DNA of 14,122 nt from Alphaproteobacteria bacterium (GTDB taxonomy: Bacteria > Pseudomonadota > Alphaproteobacteria > GCA-2731375), in contig JASLMY010000123.1 in assembly GCA_030746295.1 (NCBI GenBank), positions 1-14,122 of the forward strand. The letters are read 5' to 3'. Positions 1 to 5,760 of the stretch are shown piece after piece. A model generated the notes under the pieces. It was not told the DNA's origin and made no database searches. It saw only the letters and a list, made by a program, of their open reading frames with translations. Each line of letters opens with the position of its first letter. The first letter of the stretch is position 1. The position numbers were made by a program, and so were the translations under genes.

Positions 1-237
1 GAGTCCGAATACGCCAATCCCGACCTCGACCGGCTGTTGGACGACGCGGAGGGCATTCTCGACGCCGATATGCGGCGTGACATCATGGCTCGGATCGAGA
101 AGTTGATGCAGGAAGACGGGCCGATCGTGCAGCCCTTGTGGCATTCCGTGATGACGGTGATGGACAAGCGCGTCAAGGGCTTCCATATGCATCCCACCCG
201 CTTCATCTTTGCCAACGAGCTGGCGATCGAGACCTGA
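1..237 (+). CDS. ABC transporter substrate-binding protein, family 5, C-terminal fragment
   Basis: The reading frame is open from the first base of the window and ends at TGA 235-237, giving the last 78 residues of a protein whose start lies to the left. The sequence has the look of the C-terminal lobe of peptide/nickel-type (SBP family 5, DppA/OppA-like) periplasmic binding proteins: a helix with NPDLDRLLDDAE, then RRDIMARIEKLMQEDGPIVQPLWH, then a final stretch on the theme VKGFHMHP. Family members deliver oligopeptides, metals or other solutes to an inner-membrane ABC permease. The substrate cannot be read from this piece. No permease follows on the right, so any transporter operon must extend to the left or be scattered. 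The annotated methionine-like start inside this stretch is only an internal TTG codon; the true start is outside. Confidence 0.8.
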   Translation, partial: ESEYANPDLDRLLDDAEGILDADMRRDIMARIEKLMQEDGPIVQPLWHSVMTVMDKRVKGFHMHPTRFIFANELAIET

Positions 238-273
238 GAGAGGTCCCATCGGCCCGGCTGGTGTGGCGGATTC

Positions 274-315
274 GAAGTTCCTCACAATATTGAGGCAAGC
301 GGCGTGAGGAGCTTC
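274..315 (+). promoter_or_regulatory. 12-bp stem-loop between the binding-protein gene and the kinase gene
   Basis: GAAGTTCCTCAC (274-285) pairs with GTGAGGAGCTTC (304-315), giving a 12-bp stem with one G-U pair and an 18-base loop. The loop contains TGAGG (291-295), which can also pair with CCTCA (280-284), so two mutually exclusive hairpins are possible. No U-run follows, so a classical intrinsic terminator is not supported. It lies 37 bases after the binding-protein stop and 68 bases before the kinase start; it may end the upstream transcript, act as an operator, or form a leader structure. Confidence 0.45.
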
Positions 316-383
316 AGATCGTCGGACCGCACCAGCGGCTGGCCGGGGCTTCTCGGTATGCCTGGATAGAGGGGCGAGAGACG

Positions 384-3300
384 ATGTTGCGATGGCTGTC
401 GATCCGCTGCCGACTCATGGTGCTGTCGGCAATGCTGGTCTCCTCGTTGATCGTGACCAATCTGGTGCTGGTCAACCAGACGCAGACCCAGAACGATTTG
501 ATCCGGTGGCAGGCGGAAAAGATCGACGGCATCGTCCGTGCCGGCGTCGCGATCCAGACCTTCGGTGACTTGAGGTACTGGGTGACCGACCTCGCGGTCA
601 GTCGCGGTCAACTGTCGGCGCGGCGCGCCAACGATGCCTACGAAAGGCTGTCGACCCAGCTCGACGCGATCGAACAGGAGCATCCCACGGCGGTCGCCGG
701 CGTCGCCGACCAGCTCGACGCCTTGCTGGCCAACGCCATGGGGGCGGTCGAGGCCTATAGCCGCGACGACCAGCTGCTCGGCAACGCCATGATGGCGCGC
801 GGACGGGGCCATATCCTGGCGATCAACTCGCAGCTCTCCACATTGGTGGGCAATCTGCGCAATGACGCCAGGAATGCCGCTGCCGAGACCTTGCCCAGTG
901 CCGAGAAGGGCATCCAGGTGGCGATCTGGATCGCCGCCGTGGTGACGATCGTCGCTACGGTGTTGACGTTCCTCATCGTCCATTCGGTCGCCTCCCCGCT
1001 CCGGCAAATGGTGCAAGTGATCGGCGAGATGACGGCCGGGCGGATGGAGGTCCCGATCCCGCCGGCGCGCCAGGACGAGGTCGGCGAGATTGCCCGCGTC
1101 CTGGCGCTCTTTCGCGAAAGCGTCATTCGCCGGGAGGCAGCCGAGAAGACCGAGGCGCGCCTTCGCGAGGTCATCCAGAACGTCTCGGAGGGATTCGTCC
1201 TCTGCGACGCCGACGATCGAATCGTGCTCTCCAATCCCCAGTTTCGACGCCACATGCTCTACGAGGGCATGGCGCCCGGCGGCGCCGATCTGTCGGCGCC
1301 GGGCACGCCTTTCGAGACCGTCATCCGGACCGCCGCCGAGACCGGCAACGTCGACGCCGCGGTCGGCCGCGCCGAGGCCTGGATCGCGGAGCGGATGACG
1401 GACCACCGCGAGCCGGCGGGGCCCTTGCTGCAGCAGCGCCGAGACGGCACCTGGATCCAGATCAACGAACACAAGACGGCGGACGGCGGCACCGTCGGCG
1501 TCTACACCGACATCACCGAATTGAAGCGGCGCGAGGAAGAGCTGGCCCAACAAACCGGGATCCTGGAGGCCATGCTGGAGAACATGGGTGAGGGCATCGC
1601 CATGTTCGACGCCGGGTTCAATCTCGTCGTTCACAACAAGAAGTTCCTCGACCTCTGGGACCTTTCACCCGGGCAATTCGGGCCCGGTACTCCGCTCAAG
1701 GATTTCTGGCGCCACGACATGGAGCGTGATGCCCAGGCGGAGGCCGAGATCGAGGCGATTACGTCCCAGCGACTGGCCAAGGACACCCGCCTCGAGGAGC
1801 GCCTCTTCGAGGAGGAGGGCCCCGGCGGCACGGTGATCGAGGTCCGCCGGACGCCACTGCCGACCGGTGGTGTCGTCAGCACCTATACCGACATCACCGA
1901 GCGCAAGCGGGCCGAGCAGGCGCTCTGGGAAAGCGAAACCCGGCTCAATGCCATCGCCGAGCATTCGCCCGCCGTGATCTGCTTGAAGGACGTCGAGGGG
2001 TGCTACAGCTTCGTCAACCGTGAGTTCGAACGCTTGCATGGCGTCAGCGCCGAAGAGGTGCTCGGCAAGACCGCGCACCAGATCTTTCCGGCCGATATCG
2101 CCGATCCGTTCGTTGCCCACGACGCCGAGGTGCTTGCCGGCGTCGAAGCGGTCGAGCGAGAGCAGATCGTACTGTCGCCTGACGGTCACCGGACCTTCAT
2201 CGAGGTCAAGTTCCCGATCCTCGAGGCCTCGGAGCACCCGGTCGCGGTCGGTCTGATCGGCACCGACATCACCGACCGCAAGCGCATCGAGCAGGCCCTG
2301 AGCGAGAGCGAGGAGCGCTACGCCATGGCAATGGCGGGGGCCGACGAGGGGCTTTGGGACTGGGATGCCGAAAGCGACATGATCTACGTCTCGCCCCGGC
2401 TCAAGACGATCCTGGCTCTCGGGACCGAGAAGGACTGGATCATGGCGGCGGACTGGCTGGAGCTCCTGCATCCCGAAGATCGCCCGCTCCACTACGAGGC
2501 GCTCAGGGCGCACTTCCGCGGCGAGACCGAGGTCTTGAACGTGGAGTACCGAGTCGTCGGCGACGACGGCGTCTGCCGATGGGTCCTGAACCGTGGTCTC
2601 GCGATGCGATGCGAGAACGGCCGCGTTTATCGCATGGCCGGTTGGATCGGCGACATCTCCACCCGAAAGCAGGCCGAGAGGGAGCTTCAAGAGGCACGCG
2701 ATCAGGCGATGGAGGCGGCCCGCGCCAAGACCCGCTTCCTGGCCAACATGAGCCACGAGACGCGCACGCCACTGAACGCCATCTTGGGCTATACCGAGCT
2801 GATCGCCGATGACATCTATGGCGAGGTGCCGGAGAAGATCCGCGACGTCATCGAGCGGGTGCAGCGAAACGGCCGCCACCTGCTGGGCCTGATCAACGAT
2901 GTCCTCGACCTGGCGAAGATCGAGGCCGGTCAGCTGAGCCTATCGCTCAGCGATTATTCCATGGCCGACATTGTCGACACGGTGATGGCGGTGGCCGAAT
3001 CCTTGAGCGCCGGCAAGGACCTGAGGCTCGAGGCCGTGGTCCCGCCCGGGCTTCCCGTCGGTGTCGGCGACGAGCAGCGGCTCACGCAAGTGCTGCTGAA
3101 CCTGGCCGGCAACGCCATCAAGTTCACCGATCACGGCGAGGTCGCCATCCGGGTCGCGGTCGAGGACGGCCGCTTCATCGTTTCCGTCCGCGATACTGGA
3201 CCTGGTATATCTGAAGCCGAACAACAGTTGATCTTCGAGGAGTTCCATCAGGCGGACAGCTCGAGCACGCGCGAGCAGGGCGGCACTGGCCTGGGTCTCG

Positions 3301-3425
3301 CAATCTCGAAGCATATGCTAGAAATGCATGGTGGACGGCTCTGGGTCGACTCGGTCTTGGGCGAGGGCGCGACCTTTTGCTTCGAGCTACCGATCCGCGT
3401 CGCGGCGGAGATGGAGGCGACATGA
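384..3425 (+). CDS. Membrane-bound sensor histidine kinase with HAMP and four PAS domains
   Basis: This 1013-residue kinase should autophosphorylate on His in response to a signal and pass the phosphate to the receivers encoded next to it. A first membrane helix lies at about 10-31, a helical periplasmic region at 32-176 and a second membrane helix at about 177-202, followed by HAMP (about 201-253). Four PAS/PAC units follow at about 257-382, 391-510, 516-636 and 642-762, the first three closing with a TDIT motif and the fourth with GDIS. A short coiled coil leads into HisKA with SHETRTPLN (His791; most relatives have L or I where this has T). The ATPase domain shows the N box (Asn906, Asn910), DTGPGI (937-942) and GGTGLGL (966-972). 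There is no receiver domain within it. ATG 384 has AGGGG at 370-374. The stop overlaps the next gene. The ligand is unknown; the PAS units may sense redox state or small molecules. Confidence 0.93.
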   Translation: MLRWLSIRCRLMVLSAMLVSSLIVTNLVLVNQTQTQNDLIRWQAEKIDGIVRAGVAIQTFGDLRYWVTDLAVSRGQLSARRANDAYERLSTQLDAIEQEHPTAVAGVADQLDALLANAMGAVEAYSRDDQLLGNAMMARGRGHILAINSQLSTLVGNLRNDARNAAAETLPSAEKGIQVAIWIAAVVTIVATVLTFLIVHSVASPLRQMVQVIGEMTAGRMEVPIPPARQDEVGEIARVLALFRESVIRREAAEKTEARLREVIQNVSEGFVLCDADDRIVLSNPQFRRHMLYEGMAPGGADLSAPGTPFETVIRTAAETGNVDAAVGRAEAWIAERMTDHREPAGPLLQQRRDGTWIQINEHKTADGGTVGVYTDITELKRREEELAQQTGILEAMLENMGEGIAMFDAGFNLVVHNKKFLDLWDLSPGQFGPGTPLKDFWRHDMERDAQAEAEIEAITSQRLAKDTRLEERLFEEEGPGGTVIEVRRTPLPTGGVVSTYTDITERKRAEQALWESETRLNAIAEHSPAVICLKDVEGCYSFVNREFERLHGVSAEEVLGKTAHQIFPADIADPFVAHDAEVLAGVEAVEREQIVLSPDGHRTFIEVKFPILEASEHPVAVGLIGTDITDRKRIEQALSESEERYAMAMAGADEGLWDWDAESDMIYVSPRLKTILALGTEKDWIMAADWLELLHPEDRPLHYEALRAHFRGETEVLNVEYRVVGDDGVCRWVLNRGLAMRCENGRVYRMAGWIGDISTRKQAERELQEARDQAMEAARAKTRFLANMSHETRTPLNAILGYTELIADDIYGEVPEKIRDVIERVQRNGRHLLGLINDVLDLAKIEAGQLSLSLSDYSMADIVDTVMAVAESLSAGKDLRLEAVVPPGLPVGVGDEQRLTQVLLNLAGNAIKFTDHGEVAIRVAVEDGRFIVSVRDTGPGISEAEQQLIFEEFHQADSSSTREQGGTGLGLAISKHMLEMHGGRLWVDSVLGEGATFCFELPIRVAAEMEAT

Positions 3426-3787
3426 CGAGACGCATCCTGGTGGTCGAGGACCAAGAGGACAACCGGCGCATCATGCACGACCTCCTGGTCAATGCCGGCT
3501 TCGAGGTGATCGAGGCCCTGAGCGGTGACGAGGCCGTGGCGACGGCGGCCAGCGCCGAGCCCGACCTCATCTTGATGGACATCCAGTTGCCCGGAATAGA
3601 CGGCCTGGAGGCAACCAGGCGAATTCGAAGCGAGACGGCGCCGAGGCAAGTGCCGATCATCGCCGTGACCTCCTATGCCATGAGTGACGACAATCAGAAG
3701 GCGTTGGAGGCTGGCTGCGACGCCTATTTCGCCAAGCCGGTCAGCCCGAAGACGCTGCTCGCCAAGATCCGGGAGTTCCTGCCTTGA
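3422..3787 (+). CDS. Single-domain response regulator, DivK-like
   Basis: This 121-residue protein is a lone receiver domain with no output domain. It has the acidic pair Glu9/Asp10, phospho-acceptor Asp53 in ILMDIQLP, Thr83 in AVTSYA and Lys105 in the AKP motif, so all catalytic residues are present. Length and motifs match DivK/CheY-type receivers, and the AVTSYAMSDD segment is particularly like DivK. Such proteins work by phosphotransfer or by binding kinases allosterically. I chose ATG 3422 because it forms an ATGA overlap with the kinase stop and starts directly at the receiver fold (MTRRILVVED); an upstream start in the same frame would only add kinase-overlapping sequence. Translational coupling with the kinase is likely. 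It may be the kinase's direct target or a shuttle towards the cyclase receiver downstream. Confidence 0.9.
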   Translation: MTRRILVVEDQEDNRRIMHDLLVNAGFEVIEALSGDEAVATAASAEPDLILMDIQLPGIDGLEATRRIRSETAPRQVPIIAVTSYAMSDDNQKALEAGCDAYFAKPVSPKTLLAKIREFLP

Positions 3788-3809
3788 GCGGCCATCGCGG
3801 ATTGGTCCC

Positions 3810-4967
3810 GTGAGAACCCCCCCGCTGATCCTGATCGTCGACGACAATCCGGCCAATCTCGACATATTCGAGACCCGGCTCGCGGCCAGCGGCTACGACA
3901 TCGTGACCGCCCGCGACGGCGAGGAGGCCCTGGCGACGGCGCACGAGCGGCAACCGGATCTGATCCTGCTCGACGTGATGATGCCCAAGATCGACGGCAT
4001 GGAGGTCTGCCGACGGCTGAAGGACGACGCGGCGATGCCGTTCACGCCGATCATCCTGGTGACCGCCAAGGCGGACTCGAAGGACATTGTCGCCGGCCTC
4101 AACGCCGGCGCGGACGAGTATCTCACCAAGCCGGTGGAGCAATCGGCGCTGGTCGCCAGGGTGAAGTCGATGCTCAGGATCAAGGCCCTGGCGGATCAGA
4201 CGCAAGAGCAGGCGGCACGGTTGGGGACACAGGCCCAAGAGCTCACGGATTTGAACGCCCGGCTAGAGCAGCGGGTTGACGAGCAATCGGGCGAGCTCGA
4301 CCGCATTGGCGAGCTGAAGCGGTTCTTCTCGCCGCAACTGGCGGAGCTGCTGATCTCGCCGGAAAACCAGGCGTTGATGGCGAGCCATCGCCGCGAGATC
4401 ACCGTCGTCTTCTCCGACCTGCGCGGCTTCACCGCCTTCTCCGAGACGGCGGAGCCCGAGGAGGTGATGCAGGTGCTGCGCGAGTACCACGCCGCCGTCG
4501 GACCGTTGATCTTCCGCTTCGAGGCGACGCTCGAGTATTTCGCCGGTGATGGCCTCATGACCTTCTTCAACGACCCGCTGCCCTGTCCCGACCCGGCGGC
4601 GCGCGCCGTCCGAATGGCCGTCGCCATGCGCGAAGCGGTCGACCGTCTGGCCGAGGACTGGCGGCGGCGCGGCTACGAGCTCGGCCTCGGCGTCGGCATC
4701 GCGCTCGGCTATGCGACCTTGGGCCAGATCGGCTTCGAGGGCCGGTTTCACTACGGCGCCATCGGCTCGGTGCTGAACCTGGCCTCGCGCCTCTGCGACC
4801 GGGCGATGAGCGGTCAGATCCTGATCTCCCAGCGGGTCGCCACCGAGACCGAGGGCATGGCCCGAACCGAGCCCGTCGGCGAGCTGGAGCTGAAGGGCTT
4901 CTCGCGGCCGATACCGGCCCTCAACGTGTTGGCGCTGACCGCGGCCGAGGGCCTGAGCCGGCCCTAG
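3810..4967 (+). CDS. Response regulator with class III adenylate/guanylate cyclase output
   Basis: This 385-residue protein should make a cyclic nucleotide when its receiver is phosphorylated. Residues 5-122 form a receiver like those of PleD (Asp11/Asp12, phospho-acceptor Asp55 in LLDVMMP, Lys in the TKP motif). A coiled coil at about 130-180 leads into a class III cyclase domain (about 195-375). Both metal-binding Asp are present (Asp203 in FSDLRGFT, Asp247 in AGDGLM), as are the transition-state Asn323 and Arg327 (LNLASR). The positions that normally choose the base are unusual: Tyr243 where Lys is usual and Gly316 where Thr or Asp is usual, so ATP versus GTP cannot be called. GTG 3810 is the only sensible start; upstream codons in this frame only overlap the preceding gene. 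It begins 22 bases after the DivK-like gene, with a weak ribosome site, and its stop overlaps a convergent gene. Confidence 0.88.
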   Translation: MRTPPLILIVDDNPANLDIFETRLAASGYDIVTARDGEEALATAHERQPDLILLDVMMPKIDGMEVCRRLKDDAAMPFTPIILVTAKADSKDIVAGLNAGADEYLTKPVEQSALVARVKSMLRIKALADQTQEQAARLGTQAQELTDLNARLEQRVDEQSGELDRIGELKRFFSPQLAELLISPENQALMASHRREITVVFSDLRGFTAFSETAEPEEVMQVLREYHAAVGPLIFRFEATLEYFAGDGLMTFFNDPLPCPDPAARAVRMAVAMREAVDRLAEDWRRRGYELGLGVGIALGYATLGQIGFEGRFHYGAIGSVLNLASRLCDRAMSGQILISQRVATETEGMARTEPVGELELKGFSRPIPALNVLALTAAEGLSRP

Positions 4968-5515
4968 CCGGCGAGCCCCATCATCCGCCGCATCTCCGCC
5001 TCCCGTGCCTCGGCCGACAAGAAATCAGGGCTCTCCCGGCAGTGTGCCTCGGTTTGGCGGATGATTTCCTCGTCCGACCGGTCCAGGTCGAAGGGGTGTC
5101 CGTGCGGCTGGGGGATGTACCAGGGGGTGTGCACATAGACCTCGACGTTGTTGCCCTCGGGGTCGTCGAAATAGACCGACCAGGCGTTGCCGTGGGTGAC
5201 GCAGCGGGTGACCTCGAGCCCTGCGCCGACGACCCGGTCGCGCATCGCCCTCAGCTCGGCCAGCGAGCCGACGATGAAGGAGACCTGCTGGGCGACGGAG
5301 AATTCCTGCTCTTGCGGCCGCCCGCTGACGACGACGAACTGATGGTGCTCGCCCGGGTCGGCCGACATGAAGACCATGTCGACGGGCGCCGTCGGGTGCG
5401 GTCCCTCGTCGGTAACGGTGAGGCCGAAGACGCGGCTGTAGAAATCGCGCATCAGCGCCAGGTCGCGAACGAAGATCGCGACGTGGCCGAGTTGCGGTCT
5501 GGGATCGGTCGGCAC
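4964..5515 (-). CDS. VOC-superfamily protein (glyoxalase/extradiol dioxygenase fold)
   Basis: This 183-residue protein has two beta-alpha-beta-beta-beta modules, the size of a single-domain VOC enzyme such as an extradiol dioxygenase half or a glyoxalase-like protein. Module one begins LGHVAIFV (His11), continues FYSRVFGL and ends with HHQFVVV (His57/58). Module two ends YFDDPEGNNVEVY (Glu125), the usual site of the last metal ligand. The place where type I extradiol enzymes have their second metal His reads QQVSFIV (Gln76/Gln77), so metal binding may use Gln, another residue, or be lost. The C-terminal tail (WYIPQP onward) is helical and charged. GTG 5515 was chosen because GGAGGGG lies five bases upstream; the longer open frame adds low-complexity Gly/Ser sequence. 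The gene is divergent from the molybdenum enzyme and its stop overlaps that of the cyclase. A ring-cleavage role is possible but not shown. Confidence 0.82.
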   Translation of the reverse strand: MPTDPRPQLGHVAIFVRDLALMRDFYSRVFGLTVTDEGPHPTAPVDMVFMSADPGEHHQFVVVSGRPQEQEFSVAQQVSFIVGSLAELRAMRDRVVGAGLEVTRCVTHGNAWSVYFDDPEGNNVEVYVHTPWYIPQPHGHPFDLDRSDEEIIRQTEAHCRESPDFLSAEAREAEMRRMMGLAG

Positions 5516-5520
5516 GGTGT

Positions 5521-5527
5521 CCCCTCC
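5521..5527 (-). promoter_or_regulatory. Ribosome binding site of the VOC gene
   Basis: On the minus strand this reads GGAGGGG, followed by a five-base spacer and GTG at 5515. It fixes the start of the VOC protein at the non-ATG codon and excludes a 38-residue N-terminal extension that the open frame would otherwise allow. The divergent molybdenum gene uses the same seven-base motif. Confidence 0.75.
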
Positions 5528-5543
5528 GGCATGGTCAATCCGA

Positions 5544-5592
5544 GGGCCGCCCCTGGAGGCCGCGGCCCAGCCGTCCCGGCTCGACGAGCCGG
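5544..5592. repeat. Two adjacent GC-rich hairpins in the divergent intergenic region
   Basis: GGGCCGC (5544-5550) pairs with GCGGCCC (5562-5568), a 7-bp stem with an 11-base loop. Immediately beside it CCGGCTC (5576-5582) pairs with GAGCCGG (5586-5592), a 7-bp stem with a GAC loop. Both lie in what would be the 5' leader of the VOC gene on the minus strand. They could be leader structure or operator half-sites; neither is followed by a T-run in either direction. Confidence 0.45.
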
Positions 5593-5653
5593 CCCCCGTT
5601 TCCCCTGACCCGACGCCACCGCTGCCCACGGGCGGCGGATCCGCATCTTGCCG

Positions 5654-5682
5654 ACTATACGCTATCGGAGGTGGCGAGCCAG
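5654..5682 (-). promoter_or_regulatory. Possible promoter for the VOC gene
   Basis: Read on the minus strand, CTGGCT (5682-5677) and TATAGT (5659-5654) are 17 bases apart. The -10 element matches TATAAT at five of six positions; the -35 element matches TTGACA poorly. It would give a leader of about 130 bases carrying the two hairpins. No comparable promoter is evident for the divergent molybdenum gene. Confidence 0.22.
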
Positions 5683-5721
5683 GTGCGGCGGTAACGCTTC
5701 TGTTGCTATGCTGGCGCCTTT

Positions 5722-5742
5722 CCGGGCTGGCCGCTGGCCCGG
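5722..5742 (+). repeat. Leader hairpin just before the molybdenum-enzyme ribosome site
   Basis: CCGGGC (5722-5727) pairs with GCCCGG (5737-5742), and the stem can extend inward by three pairs (two of them G-U) to a three-base loop. It ends ten bases before the GGAGGGG ribosome site of the large subunit, a position from which a leader structure could affect translation. No T-run follows. I cannot match it to a known riboswitch. Confidence 0.4.
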
Positions 5743-5751
5743 CGTCTCGGC

Positions 5752-5758
5752 GGAGGGG
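5752..5758 (+). promoter_or_regulatory. Ribosome binding site of the molybdenum-enzyme large subunit
   Basis: GGAGGGG lies two to five bases before ATG 5761, depending on which part pairs with 16S rRNA. It supports the start that includes the N-terminal SCP2-like domain, showing that this domain is part of the translated protein. Confidence 0.75.
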
Positions 5759-5760
5759 TC

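Noticed and set aside
231..245. Small hairpin GACCT/AGGTC around the binding-protein stop codon
   Set aside because: Only five pairs, overlaps the coding end and has no T-run; the longer stem at 274-315 is a better candidate.
282..1634. 450-residue open frame on the minus strand opposite the kinase gene
   Set aside because: It is an antisense shadow of a high-GC gene: rich in Arg, Gly, Asp and His, with no recognisable domain, while the + strand encodes a clear kinase across the same bases.
1665..2879. 404-residue minus-strand open frame opposite the PAS region
   Set aside because: Same reason: the + strand has continuous PAS and HisKA motifs and the antisense product resembles no family.
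3684..3809. Upstream extension of the receiver-cyclase to ATG 3684
   Set aside because: The extra residues are the DivK-like gene read in another frame and are Arg/Ser-rich; the receiver fold begins right after GTG 3810.
5516..5629. 38-residue N-terminal extension of the VOC protein
   Set aside because: Gly/Ser-rich with no homology, and a strong ribosome site stands before GTG 5515.
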